This document shows, piece after piece, positions 54,632 through 63,171 of a stretch of 64,000 bases of DNA (position 1 is its first letter; every line of letters starts with the position of its first letter). The notes under the pieces were generated by a model, which saw only the letters and a list, made by a program, of their open reading frames with translations, had not been told where the DNA came from and did no database searches. Made by a program: the position numbers and the translations under genes. The stretch lies in contig CACXFS010000002.1 in assembly GCA_902766885.1 (NCBI GenBank), forward strand, positions 1 to 64,000, written 5' to 3'. This stretch comes from an uncultured Ruminococcus sp. Its GTDB lineage: Bacteria > Bacillota > Clostridia > Oscillospirales > Acutalibacteraceae.

Positions 54632-54664
54632 AAGGCTGCGGAGTTTGTTCCTCCGCAGCCTTAG
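54632..54664. terminator. Terminator between the dockerin gene and queH
   Basis: AAGGCTGCGGAG pairs with CTCCGCAGCCTT in a 12-bp stem. Only a short T-rich stretch follows on the plus strand. Confidence 0.7.
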
Positions 54665-54666
54665 CT

Positions 54667-55296
54667 TTAGTTTGTTTGATTGTCCGATTGTTGCTTGCTG
54701 AAAATACAGCCGCAATAGTTTTGTCTGTAAAGCTCATATTTCTTTGAAAGAACAATAGAGCGTTTATATCCCTCTTTTTTCTTGAAGTCACTGAACAGCC
54801 ACTTAACGCCGTACCTTTGCCCTGTTTCTTCGCCGATTGTATTGATAAGCTGAGAATTTTTCAGAGGACTTATTGTAAGCGTTGTGGCAAAATAATCACA
54901 ACCGAGCTTTTTCGCCTCTTTAGCCGAGACTTCAAGTCTTAATCTGAAACACTTTTCACAGCGTTTTCCGCCCTCCGGCTCATTTTCAAGACCCTTGACT
55001 GCACTGAAAAATTCGCTCGGATTATATTCTCCGTCAATAATAGTGACGGGGTTTTTAAATTCCATCAAAGAAATAAGTCTTTTTTCTTCAAGTAATCGGT
55101 ACTCATATTCTTCTTTTAGAGAAATATTGGGATTGAAATAAAAAACGGTTATTTCAAAAAAGTTTGAAAGATACTCAAGGCAATAGCTTGAACAAGGAGC
55201 ACAGCATGCGTGAAGTAACAGCTTTGGCACGACACCGCTTTTAGAATTTTCTTCAATTATTCCGTCAAGTATTTTCTGATAATTTATCTTATTCAT
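54667..55296 (-). CDS. queH: Epoxyqueuosine reductase QueH
   Basis: QueH reduces epoxyqueuosine to queuosine in tRNA, replacing QueG. The DUF208 motifs are clear: LLHACCAPCSSYCLEYL with the adjacent cysteines, GGKRCEKCFRLRLE, and YCGCIFSK at the end, all ligands for the metal centres. The ATG at 55296 overlaps the stop region of the HAD gene by 8 bp, giving 209 residues and implying translational coupling. The frame is open 16 codons further. Confidence 0.93.
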   Translation of the reverse strand: MNKINYQKILDGIIEENSKSGVVPKLLLHACCAPCSSYCLEYLSNFFEITVFYFNPNISLKEEYEYRLLEEKRLISLMEFKNPVTIIDGEYNPSEFFSAVKGLENEPEGGKRCEKCFRLRLEVSAKEAKKLGCDYFATTLTISPLKNSQLINTIGEETGQRYGVKWLFSDFKKKEGYKRSIVLSKKYELYRQNYCGCIFSKQQSDNQTN

Positions 55297-55951
55297 CGCA
55301 GCTAACAATGTAATCAAAAAGTTCTTCCGGAGTAGCGGCAACAAAGGGTGCGCCTGTGTTTAAAAGTTCATCTCTGCCTCTGAATCCCCACTCTACTCCT
55401 GCCATTTTTACACCGGAGTTTTGTGCCGTATAGACGTCAACGTCGCTGTCGCCGATATAAATACATTCTTCCTTTGAAATACCGTGCTTTTCAAGGATAG
55501 CAAGCAACGCTTCACCGTCAGGCTTGATTTTATACTCAGGCTTTTTGCCCCAAGCCTCTGCAAAAGTATGTTCGGGATAAACCTTTTTTAAAATTCTGCC
55601 GACAAATTCATCGGGCTTGTTTGAAAGCACGGCTGATTTTATGCCCTTTTCATCAAGCTTTTTGAGCAATTCGTCACAGCCGTCATATGCGCAGGTATTG
55701 TCATTACAATGAATTTTGTATTCACTGTTGAAAGTTTCACGCACTATGCTGAGCTTTTCTTCATCTTCGGCAAAGCTGCCCATTGCACGCTTAATCATAA
55801 TTTCTCTGCCGTTGCCGACATAGTGGTTGTAATTTTCAACAGGCTTTTCTTCAATGCCTGCCTTTTTCAGCCCTTTATTTACGCTTTGCGCGAGGTCGGT
55901 AAGTGAATTTACAAGTGTACCGTCAAGGTCAAAAACAGCAATCTTAATCAT
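55289..55951 (-). CDS. HAD-family phosphatase (phosphoglycolate phosphatase-like)
   Basis: A 220-residue HAD hydrolase with a helical cap. Motif I is VFDLDGTLVNS, motif II is AVLSNKPDE, the Lys motif is in KPDGEALL, and motif IV is YIGDSDVDVYTA. The closest named relatives are Gph-type phosphatases, but the substrate is uncertain. It overlaps queH by 8 bp and lies 6 bp after the cyclase gene, so all three are cotranscribed. Confidence 0.88.
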   Translation of the reverse strand: MIKIAVFDLDGTLVNSLTDLAQSVNKGLKKAGIEEKPVENYNHYVGNGREIMIKRAMGSFAEDEEKLSIVRETFNSEYKIHCNDNTCAYDGCDELLKKLDEKGIKSAVLSNKPDEFVGRILKKVYPEHTFAEAWGKKPEYKIKPDGEALLAILEKHGISKEECIYIGDSDVDVYTAQNSGVKMAGVEWGFRGRDELLNTGAPFVAATPEELFDYIVSCDE

Positions 55952-55957
55952 AATAAA

Positions 55958-56551
55958 TCAGTTAAGTCCTTTCTCTTGTTCAAGAATTATCGCCCTGCAA
56001 GGAGCAGCCTCAAGCCCTCCGAGCTTTACGGGGAATGCACACAAATCATACTCTCCGTCGTCAATTGCAGAAAGATTTAGATTTTCAAGAATTGCAATTC
56101 CTCCTCGGGCAAGCTCACGGTGAGTTCTTTCTTCATCAAACGAAGGAGCAATTGAGGGAGCGTCAGTTCCGACAAGCACAACCCTGCTTTCGGCAAGTAC
56201 GATTGCGGCTGAATGAGAAATAAAGGTTTCGCCGTCGCCGTGAAAAAGCACACGCCTTTTGCAGTACGGCAACAAACGCTCCATATCTTCTCCCGTAAGA
56301 ATACCGCTGACAGAAATGACTGTGCATTTACCGAAAAAAGTATTCAGCCTTATGTTGTCAATTGATTGTCCGTCCTCACAAAAATGCAAAGGAGCGTCAA
56401 TGTGTGTTCCCGAATGAACAGACATTGAAATTTCGGTGAGATTGTATCCGTCGCCATTATCAATGCTCTTAATTCTTTGCGCCCTTGTTTCGGGGTCGCC
56501 GTCATATACTGGCGTATTAATAGTGTCCCGTGAAATATCGTGAATAATCAA
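55958..56551 (-). CDS. Cyclase-family metal hydrolase (kynurenine formamidase-like)
   Basis: This 197-residue protein carries the family metal motif HSGTHIDAPLHF (residues about 46-57) and PVYDGDPE near the N-terminus. The family (PF04199) contains formamidases and isatin hydrolases. Two further His/Glu residues are in the THRELARGG region. Substrate unknown. It is the first gene of a three-gene unit with the HAD phosphatase and queH. Confidence 0.82.
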   Translation of the reverse strand: MIIHDISRDTINTPVYDGDPETRAQRIKSIDNGDGYNLTEISMSVHSGTHIDAPLHFCEDGQSIDNIRLNTFFGKCTVISVSGILTGEDMERLLPYCKRRVLFHGDGETFISHSAAIVLAESRVVLVGTDAPSIAPSFDEERTHRELARGGIAILENLNLSAIDDGEYDLCAFPVKLGGLEAAPCRAIILEQEKGLN

Positions 56552-56691
56552 GTCCGCTCATCCCCTCTATTATTAACTTCAAAACAGCTAACGTCTTGTT
56601 TTATCATTATAACACAATATAGCCGGTAATGTATAGAGAAAAGTCGAATTTTGATATAAAAATTCTCTTTTTATCTGTTCAGTGCAAAACA

Positions 56692-56715
56692 AAAGCCCCA
56701 CCGAAGTGGGGCTTT
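56692..56715 (-). terminator. Terminator of the second dockerin gene
   Basis: AAAGCCCCAC and GTGGGGCTTT form a 10-bp stem with a 4-nt loop. The minus strand continues with TTTTGTTTT. Confidence 0.9.
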
Positions 56716-56738
56716 AAATCAGCTTTTTAAGTTATTAA

Positions 56739-57899
56739 TCAGCCAACTACCTCAAGAACTGTACCAACTTTTGCAGTATTGTTGTAGCCGCCAACGATAT
56801 ACTTCTGAACGTATGTAACGTCGAGAATTGATACTCTACCGTCATCGTTTACATCAGCAAGAGCGTAAGCAAGCATAAGCTTCTCTATTTCTTCTTCTGT
56901 TGTGGGTTCAGAAATGATGCCAAGACCCATCTTCTGAATCTCTGTAGCGTCCTGAATTGTGATGATGCCGTCCTGATCAACGTCACCGTAAAGTAACACA
57001 GGCTCGGGCTCTGTTGTGGGCTCAGGTTCAGTTGTAGGCTCGGGCTCTGTTGTAGGCTCGGGCTCTGTTGTAGGCTCGGGCTCTGTTGTAGGTTCGGGCT
57101 CTGTCGGATAGGGATCTACGCCGAGTAATGTAGCAACTGTTTCAACAGGAGCAATTAAGGGGTTATTTTCGGGATCAGCAAGCTGCTCTGCATAGTCTTC
57201 TTTATACTGAGCGAGAACAGCAGCAGGCTCAACACCGAGTGTTGCACAGATGTTTGCTAATTTCTCAGGAGTAACTGCTGCATCAGGAATTTCAGCGTTC
57301 TTTACTGCCCAAGAAGCAATGTACTGAGAAACGATCTGCTCTTTCGGCTGGTATACAGGGAAGTACTTACCAACGATTTTACCTGTTGATGTGATAGCTG
57401 CCTTAGCGCCAAACTTGTCAGAATTGTTCTTCCAAGCGCCTTCAAAGTCCATCTTAGATGAATCTTCGGTGTTTTCAACCATTTCGCCTGTTACGTAAAC
57501 TGTATCACCGAGGCACTCTTTAGCAAATGTAATATTGCCTGTCTGGTGAGAAGCGCCGTCTGTATCCTTTGTTGAAAAGAGAAGTGCATAGTCAGCGCCT
57601 TCTTCAATTGTGCCAATCTTTGAAGTATCAAAGTAGTAAAGACCTGTTTCAGCGTCCTTCTTGCACTGCTCTGACTTTGACTGCCAAGATGTTTCTGTAA
57701 GAGGTGATCCTCCGTATACATTATAAACGTGGCAATAAACAGACTTTGTTGTTCCCCATGACTCGAGTGTGGGAACTTCGAAATAAACTTTTGTTTCCTC
57801 ATCGGCTGCTGATGCAGAACAAATTGAAAAACCTGCAAAACAGGAAGCTGCCATTGTTACTGAAAGAGCAAGGCTGATGATTTTTGATGATCTTTTCAT
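56739..57899 (-). CDS. Secreted protein with starch-binding-like domain, TEPEP linker and dockerin
   Basis: A signal peptide (about 1-31) is followed by a domain (about 35-165) with YFEVPTLESWGTTKSVYCHVYNVYGG...W and YYFDTSKIG, resembling CBM26-type starch-binding modules. A middle region with helices contains a short AVTPEKLANICATLGVEPAAVLAQY stretch. A linker of six TEPEP repeats precedes a dockerin with loops DVDQDGIITIQD and DVNDDGRVSILD. No catalytic domain is seen, so it may be a non-enzymatic binding subunit, similar in concept to starch adherence proteins of R. bromii. The CBM assignment is by eye. GGAGG precedes the ATG. Confidence 0.75.
   Translation of the reverse strand: MKRSSKIISLALSVTMAASCFAGFSICSASAADEETKVYFEVPTLESWGTTKSVYCHVYNVYGGSPLTETSWQSKSEQCKKDAETGLYYFDTSKIGTIEEGADYALLFSTKDTDGASHQTGNITFAKECLGDTVYVTGEMVENTEDSSKMDFEGAWKNNSDKFGAKAAITSTGKIVGKYFPVYQPKEQIVSQYIASWAVKNAEIPDAAVTPEKLANICATLGVEPAAVLAQYKEDYAEQLADPENNPLIAPVETVATLLGVDPYPTEPEPTTEPEPTTEPEPTTEPEPTTEPEPTTEPEPVLLYGDVDQDGIITIQDATEIQKMGLGIISEPTTEEEIEKLMLAYALADVNDDGRVSILDVTYVQKYIVGGYNNTAKVGTVLEVVG
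57001..57105. repeat. 18-bp tandem repeat encoding TEPEP linker
   Basis: Nearly six 18-bp units within the dockerin gene encode Thr-Thr-Glu-Pro-Glu-Pro repeats. Small third-position differences separate the units. Copy number of such arrays often varies between strains. Confidence 0.85.
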
Positions 57900-58125
57900 C
57901 GTTAATTCCTCCTTTTTGATTACTCATAATTTGAGTAATTACATTATATATCAAATTGATTATTTTTACAAGTACTTTTTGGGAAATATGGTTATATTTT
58001 TTTTAGATTTTTCTAAATCAGGAAAAATCAAGTGTCTATCGGGAGTTTTACCTTTGCTTTATTATCTGCGTGTTTTTTATTGAGTTTTCGTATCGAAAAT
58101 AAAGTAATATTTTAAAGCAAAACTG

Positions 58126-58154
58126 TTGATTTATATTTTAAAATATAGTATGAT
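58126..58154 (+). promoter_or_regulatory. Promoter of the 309-aa membrane protein gene
   Basis: TTGATT, a 17-bp spacer and TATGAT lie 33 bp before the start codon. The rest of the 287-bp gap to the leftward dockerin gene is AT-rich and shows nothing further. Confidence 0.6.
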
Positions 58155-58186
58155 AATATAGATAAAATGTAAAGGAGGTATCACCG

Positions 58187-59116
58187 TTGGACGAAAATAA
58201 GGATTTTCTTACTTCTGAATCAGAAGCAGAAAACAACATAAATTCCGACACAGATACAACAACTAATGAAAGCAGTCAGGAAAGCTTTTCCGGAGCATTC
58301 AGCGACGAAATTGCTGAAACGCAGGGTGAATCCGAAACAGAAGTTACTCCTGTTGACTACAGTGCAAATGCTCCCGTTGCTGTTAAAAAGAAGAAGGGCT
58401 TTATCCAGCTTCCTATCATTATTTCACTTGCTATTCTTGTTTTAGTAGCACTTGGATTTTTAGTATTCAAGGTGTTTTTCAATACAAGCGTTGTAGGAAC
58501 ATGGACTGTTAAGGATACAGCTACTGCTGACGAAGCTACAACTGCTACTTCCGATGAGGTTGCTAAGAATTACTACACCTTTGAGGATGACGGAACTGCT
58601 TCAATCCACCTTGGCACTATGAAAATGATTGGTACATATTCACTTGACACAAGCGATGAAGGTACAAGAACAATTGACATCAGTATTCCTTCCGCACTTG
58701 AGGGCACATTTGAGTACGAGGTTACAGGTAACGAGATTACAGGACGTACGCTTACGCTTACAGACACCTACTACGGTCAGAGCATTGACCTTGAAAGTAC
58801 TAAGCTTGTTATTCCCGAGATGAAACCGGACGCTGACTTCAAGCCAAATGAAAAGCTTGCCGCAAAGTGGACCTATGACGACGGATATTACAAGATGAGC
58901 TATGAGCTCAGAAAAGACGGTACGGCTACCGTAAGCCAGTCGGATATTCTTTTTGCTGACGGCGTTTACAACTATACAGACAACACAATCACAATTAAGT
59001 ATTACACAAATCAAGAGGTTACTATGGAGCTTAATTACGAACTGAAAGATGACTCAATTATTATTGACGGTATTCAGTTTATGAAAGATACGGGCTCTTC
59101 CTCTGATGAATCATAA
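58187..59116 (+). CDS. Membrane-anchored protein with two lipocalin-like repeats, 309 aa
   Basis: A long acidic Ser/Thr/Glu-rich N-terminus of about 65 residues, probably cytoplasmic, ends in VKKKKG. It leads to one transmembrane helix (about 72-95). Two similar beta-rich units follow, one starting VVGTWTVKD with YYTFEDDGTASIHLGTMKMIGTYSLD, and the other starting KLAAKWTYDD with YELRKDGTATVSQSDILFADGVYNYTD. Repeats of this kind occur in DUF5640/lipocalin-like proteins of Clostridia. The start is TTG with GGAGG 8 nt upstream. Its function is unknown. Confidence 0.65.
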   Translation: MDENKDFLTSESEAENNINSDTDTTTNESSQESFSGAFSDEIAETQGESETEVTPVDYSANAPVAVKKKKGFIQLPIIISLAILVLVALGFLVFKVFFNTSVVGTWTVKDTATADEATTATSDEVAKNYYTFEDDGTASIHLGTMKMIGTYSLDTSDEGTRTIDISIPSALEGTFEYEVTGNEITGRTLTLTDTYYGQSIDLESTKLVIPEMKPDADFKPNEKLAAKWTYDDGYYKMSYELRKDGTATVSQSDILFADGVYNYTDNTITIKYYTNQEVTMELNYELKDDSIIIDGIQFMKDTGSSSDES

Positions 59117-59137
59117 GCAATAGAATAAAGCTACTTA

Positions 59138-59174
59138 GGCAGCAGCGGTTTTCCGCTGTTGCCTTTTGTGTTTT
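59138..59174 (+). terminator. Terminator of the 309-aa protein gene
   Basis: GGCAGCAGCGG and CCGCTGTTGCC form an 11-bp stem (one G-T pair), followed by TTTTGTGTTTT. Confidence 0.88.
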
Positions 59175-59207
59175 ATAGAAAGAGTGACTTTATTTCACCG
59201 ATGTCAT

Positions 59208-60503
59208 ATGAAACGAAAACTAATTACAGCAATCCTGCTATCACTAATTTTTCTGTTTATTGCCGCAGGCACTGTATATTCAGAATCAGATAAAAATTTA
59301 TCTGTATTCAATGAATGTAAAAAATACTACACAGAAAACAATTCTAACGGTGCGTTTATTTACGGATTTGATTACAGCACACTATACTCATCACGTGTTC
59401 TCCCCTCTTTCAGCATCAGATATGCTGCGGTTGACGGAACAATACGTTCCGTCAGTCACAACAAAAGCTGCTCTTATGCACTTTATAACATAATTAACTC
59501 ATATTATGTTACTGAACTTGACAGCGCAGACGGCAATTGTGTTACATATTCTTTCGGAGAACTAAAGTCAATTGACAACAGCTCGTTTGCTTTTTGCGAC
59601 GGTAAAGCTTACTTTATCTTTACGGACAGTAATAATACTTATGTAAGGTCATATGACAGCAACGGGAAAGCACTAAAAAAATATACTTTTGACGCAAATA
59701 TAAAACGCATTTTTACAAATGATTCAAAAGTTTATGTATTGCTTTATGACGGAGAAATCTACAGGCTTGACAACAACAGCTCAAGTTACTGCGTAAGCAT
59801 TAATACAGATTATGAAATTTGTAATGCGGGAAACGGATATATTTACAGCGAAGCAGGAACGCTGTTCTCACTTGCTGACAGCAATATTGAACATATCTAC
59901 GGTGCAAAGTCAAATTGTGTTGTAAAAAGCGAAAATAGGCTTATTTATTCAGATGAGCTGACAATAAAATATGAGGACAAGTACTTCAAGAGCAACAAGA
60001 AAATTAAATCATTATTCTTTTATGGAAATAATGTCGGTATTCTTGATGAAAGCTTTACACTTAACACCATTAAACTTTCAGATTTTAAAGATAATAGCAG
60101 CGGTATAAATTCAAATAATGTCACAGAAAATAAAAACAGTAAAGTGAGTATTAATTCCGACGGGTATATAACGGGAATAAACAACGGGACAACAGTGATT
60201 GATTTCAAAAAGCTGTTTTCTGACGAAATTGCAGTTTATGATAAAAACGGAAATGTAGTAACAAGCGGTAAAATAAAAACAGGCTATCGTGCGAGAATTT
60301 CTGACCGCATTTACGAAATTTCAGTTTTGGGTGACATAACCGGAGAGGGTAATGTAAAGTCAAATGATGTTTCAGCTTTGATGTCATATTTTGTCGGAAA
60401 ATCAGATTTAAACGGTGTTTATCTTGCGTCCGCTGATTATAACAATGACGGAAGTATTACAAACAAAGACCTTGTTGGTATCGCACGTCAGGCTAAAAAT
60501 TAA
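59208..60503 (+). CDS. Secreted protein with C-terminal dockerin-like module, 431 aa
   Basis: A signal peptide (about 1-26) is followed by a strand-rich region with repeated segments (SFAFCDGKAYFIFTDSNNTYVRSYDSNG, NDSKVYVLLYDGEIYRLDNNS, GNGYIYSEAGTLFSLADS), suggesting a propeller-like fold, and then a Gly/Asn-rich part. The end is dockerin-like: DITGEGNVKSND, in which the first calcium loop is degenerate, and DYNNDGSITNKD, which is canonical. The ATG at 59208 lacks a strong ribosome binding site; the longer frame from 59166 lies in the preceding terminator. No enzyme domain is recognised. Confidence 0.7.
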   Translation: MKRKLITAILLSLIFLFIAAGTVYSESDKNLSVFNECKKYYTENNSNGAFIYGFDYSTLYSSRVLPSFSIRYAAVDGTIRSVSHNKSCSYALYNIINSYYVTELDSADGNCVTYSFGELKSIDNSSFAFCDGKAYFIFTDSNNTYVRSYDSNGKALKKYTFDANIKRIFTNDSKVYVLLYDGEIYRLDNNSSSYCVSINTDYEICNAGNGYIYSEAGTLFSLADSNIEHIYGAKSNCVVKSENRLIYSDELTIKYEDKYFKSNKKIKSLFFYGNNVGILDESFTLNTIKLSDFKDNSSGINSNNVTENKNSKVSINSDGYITGINNGTTVIDFKKLFSDEIAVYDKNGNVVTSGKIKTGYRARISDRIYEISVLGDITGEGNVKSNDVSALMSYFVGKSDLNGVYLASADYNNDGSITNKDLVGIARQAKN

Positions 60504-60513
60504 AACACATAAC

Positions 60514-60541
60514 AAAAGCCTCCGCTTTCACGGAGGCTTAA
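60514..60541. terminator. Bidirectional terminator
   Basis: AAGCCTCCG and CGGAGGCTT form a 9-bp stem. T-rich DNA follows on the minus strand, so it also serves the convergent pseudokinase gene. Confidence 0.82.
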
Positions 60542-60556
60542 TTATTTAACCGGATA

Positions 60557-62191
60557 TTATTGATTTGACTGGGTTTCAGCACTTTCTTTGCCTTTGCTGA
60601 CAATGATAGTTACGTTTGTACCGTATTCTACGGTATCGCCCTCTTGATGGTTTTTGTAACCGATTACTCTGTCCTCGGCAACTGTGTCGCTGTACTGATA
60701 CTCGGCTGTTGCAAGAAGTCCCTGAGCCGCAATATCAGAAGCGGCTTCGTCAAGCTTTGAGCCCTCAACTTTCGGCAATTCTCTCATCTGAGGACCTTTG
60801 CTGACAGTAATACTGATAAGTATTCCGTCCTCCTGCGTAACCTTGGAGCCTGCTGCAGGGTTCTGAGAAATTACAGTACCTTCTTTATAATCTTCACTGT
60901 ATTCATCGGTATATGAACGGTAAACAGTTATTTTGGTATCACCCTCTGCCTGCTTCATAACGTCCTCATAGTTCATTCCAACATAGTTCGGAATCGTTGC
61001 ACCCGTCCACTCAGTGCTCTGGGTAGACTCGACTGTTTCAGAGGTGTTTCCGCCGAAAACTCCGGCAAGCGGATTTTGCATAAGCCAGAATACTCCCGCA
61101 ATTCCCAGCACAAGGACTGTAATCGCAGCGGAAATAATAACGATTGAAGTATGCGACATTCCGTTGCGTCCCTTTTGGGATTTATCAGCCTTTGAAAGAT
61201 TCATACTTGCAGTTCTTGAAATTTCCTCCTGAATTGCCTTGGCAGTGTGAGCTACGGAAAGCTGTGAACGAAGTTCGTCAAAATCAGTAATTCTGTTTTC
61301 ACGTTCAACCTGTAAGCCGTTTGCAAGTGCAGAAACAACGTGCGGAGGCAGACGCTTAACTGTAGTAGTGCTCATAAGAAGTCTGCTGTCTTTGCGGCGC
61401 TCGGGTGCGCTTTTTGGAAGGTGTCCTGTCAGAGCATAGAAAAGAGTTGAGCAGAAACCGTAGATATCGGTAATATCATCGAGCGGAAAATTATCGTCGT
61501 ACTGCTCCGGTGCAGCCGCTCCGGAAAACAGCTGGGATTTAAGCGGTGTGCCACGCTTGCGCTCATTTTCAGTGGCAAAACCACTGATTTTTATTTTGCC
61601 CGAGGAAGTTATAAATATATTTTTCGGTGCAATTGCATAGTGGCCTACTCCACGCTTATGAAGTGCCTCAAGTGCAGAAATAACAGGCATAAAGAGCGGG
61701 CGTGCTATGTCCCATTCAAGACTGCCGCTGCTGCGCTCAACATATTCTTCAAAAGGAATTAAATCCTCATTTTCTTCAACCACATAAACGGTATTGTTTT
61801 CTTCAAAAATATTATGAACCTTCATCAACGCAGAAAGGTCCCTAAGCTCGCACAGAATACGATAGTAATTAATAAAATCGTCCTTAAGCTTATTATATGC
61901 AAGGCGGTTTTCGTAGTTGATTTTGACTTCAGCCGAGCCTTCTTCCCTGCTGAAAAGTCCCATTGGCAGGAACTCACAAATAATTACCACATCGCCTGTC
62001 TGCTTATCAAAGCTGATATATCGTGTACTTTCACCGTTTGTATCAATGCCCGAACCGACAATATACCTGTTTGAAAGCACCGTGCCGTAAGGCAAAAAAG
62101 GTGCATGTTGTTTTTCGGAATTATCAAAGCCACATTCGGGACAAATTTTATTGTTGCCGATTTCCTGCATACAACCCATACACAATGACAT
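60557..62191 (-). CDS. Zinc-ribbon, protein-kinase-like (pseudokinase) membrane protein with two PASTA domains
   Basis: An N-terminal zinc ribbon (C4, C7, C17, C20) is followed by a kinase-like domain (about 35-310). The catalytic motifs are lost: the VAIK Lys is replaced (VVIICEF), HRD is HYA (184-186) with the following Lys also Ala, and DFG is SGF (203-205). The structural APE motif (AAPEQY) and helical lobe remain. One transmembrane helix (about 348-371) leads to two extracytoplasmic PASTA domains (about 396-465 and 468-534), which typically bind muropeptides or lipid II. It resembles PrkC/Stk1 in layout but should not phosphorylate. The ATG at 62191 has GGAG 12 nt upstream; a TTG ten codons earlier is the alternative. 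Confidence 0.85.
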   Translation of the reverse strand: MSLCMGCMQEIGNNKICPECGFDNSEKQHAPFLPYGTVLSNRYIVGSGIDTNGESTRYISFDKQTGDVVIICEFLPMGLFSREEGSAEVKINYENRLAYNKLKDDFINYYRILCELRDLSALMKVHNIFEENNTVYVVEENEDLIPFEEYVERSSGSLEWDIARPLFMPVISALEALHKRGVGHYAIAPKNIFITSSGKIKISGFATENERKRGTPLKSQLFSGAAAPEQYDDNFPLDDITDIYGFCSTLFYALTGHLPKSAPERRKDSRLLMSTTTVKRLPPHVVSALANGLQVERENRITDFDELRSQLSVAHTAKAIQEEISRTASMNLSKADKSQKGRNGMSHTSIVIISAAITVLVLGIAGVFWLMQNPLAGVFGGNTSETVESTQSTEWTGATIPNYVGMNYEDVMKQAEGDTKITVYRSYTDEYSEDYKEGTVISQNPAAGSKVTQEDGILISITVSKGPQMRELPKVEGSKLDEAASDIAAQGLLATAEYQYSDTVAEDRVIGYKNHQEGDTVEYGTNVTIIVSKGKESAETQSNQ

Positions 62192-62351
62192 ACTATTTTT
62201 CAACTCCAAATCACGTTTCAATTTATAAATCGGATTTTAAATCTCTCATTTTTTCCAAAAAGAATTATAACACAACATTATTATTCCTTTCAAGATTTAT
62301 GAGTGTCATTATAATTACAGTTTTGTTATAGAAAAACATAGAAAAATTAAT

Positions 62352-62427
62352 TGGTGGAGATAACGGGGCTCGAACCCGTGACCTTTTGACTGCCAGTCAA
62401 ACACTCTCCCAGCTGAGCTATACCCCC
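62352..62427 (-). tRNA. tRNA-Ala (anticodon GGC)
   Basis: The minus strand gives a full cloverleaf of 76 nt. The acceptor starts GGGGGTA, the D-arm is GCTCAGCTGGGAGAGTG-like, the anticodon stem is TTTGA/TCAAA with loop CTGGCAG (anticodon GGC), the T-loop is TTCGAGC, and CCA is encoded. Confidence 0.95.
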
Positions 62428-62499
62428 ATATAATGCTTGTATATAAAATATTATACACAAGATATATTATTTTTGCTTATGAAAAAGAATTAAATATAT

Positions 62500-63135
62500 T
62501 TATATATATTCTTCTTTCAGATTAATTATAAGTATTGCATTTCCGTCATAAATTTTTATTTCCGATTTTTCAGAAATAAAAACATTTGATATCCCAAGAG
62601 GTACACTGCTTTTGAGGCTGTATCTGTCAAGAGGATATTGTGCACCCTTATACGAAACGCAAACACTCTCGCAGCCATACGGGAAAAGAGAAAATGTTTT
62701 GCCGCAATATCCGCCAAAGCAGTACTCGCCCTTTTCAAGAAATTCTACTCTCTCGTTTTCCGAAAGCAGAACTCCCCTGCCTCCTTTTTCGGCAATATAA
62801 TAAAGTGCTGAAAGATTTGCAAAGGTGTGGTCGGTTCTGCCGCCGAGTGCTCCGAGCAAAAGAAACTCGGTAAAGCCTTTTTCAAAGGCAAGGTCAATCG
62901 AGTGAATCGTATCGGTATCGTCCTTTTGAGGATTTAGTTTTACAATCTCGCAGTTTGCCGATATTTTTTCTTTATAAGAATCAAAATCGCCTACAATCAG
63001 ATTCGGTTCAATACCGGCAAGCTTTGCAAATTCATACCCTCTGTCGGCACAGATTAAATAATCATCAGATTTTACCGCTTGCTTTATGAAATCCGGATTA
63101 GTTTCGGGTGAGCCCGATATGATTACACAGCGCAT
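62500..63135 (-). CDS. thiN: Thiamine pyrophosphokinase
   Basis: ThiN transfers pyrophosphate from ATP to thiamine to make the cofactor thiamine diphosphate. Motifs include ICADRGYEFAKLAGIEPNLIVGDFDS, NPQKDDTDTIHSIDLAFEKGF and LLGALGGRTDHTFANLSAL for ATP and metal binding, with a C-terminal thiamine-binding beta domain (SLKSSVPLGISNVF). 211 residues. It lies 36 bp after rsgA. No TPP riboswitch is seen, as expected for a salvage gene within the rsgA operon. Confidence 0.94.
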   Translation of the reverse strand: MRCVIISGSPETNPDFIKQAVKSDDYLICADRGYEFAKLAGIEPNLIVGDFDSYKEKISANCEIVKLNPQKDDTDTIHSIDLAFEKGFTEFLLLGALGGRTDHTFANLSALYYIAEKGGRGVLLSENERVEFLEKGEYCFGGYCGKTFSLFPYGCESVCVSYKGAQYPLDRYSLKSSVPLGISNVFISEKSEIKIYDGNAILIINLKEEYI

Positions 63136-63171
63136 TTTGATTCACCTTATTTCTTTTACCGAATTTTATAT

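Noticed and set aside
57001..57105. Direct repeats as a CRISPR array
   Set aside because: Units are 18 bp, contiguous without spacers, and encode an in-frame TEPEP linker.
63136..63171. Possible TPP riboswitch before thiN
   Set aside because: Only 36 bp lie between rsgA and thiN, and no conserved TPP aptamer motif is visible.
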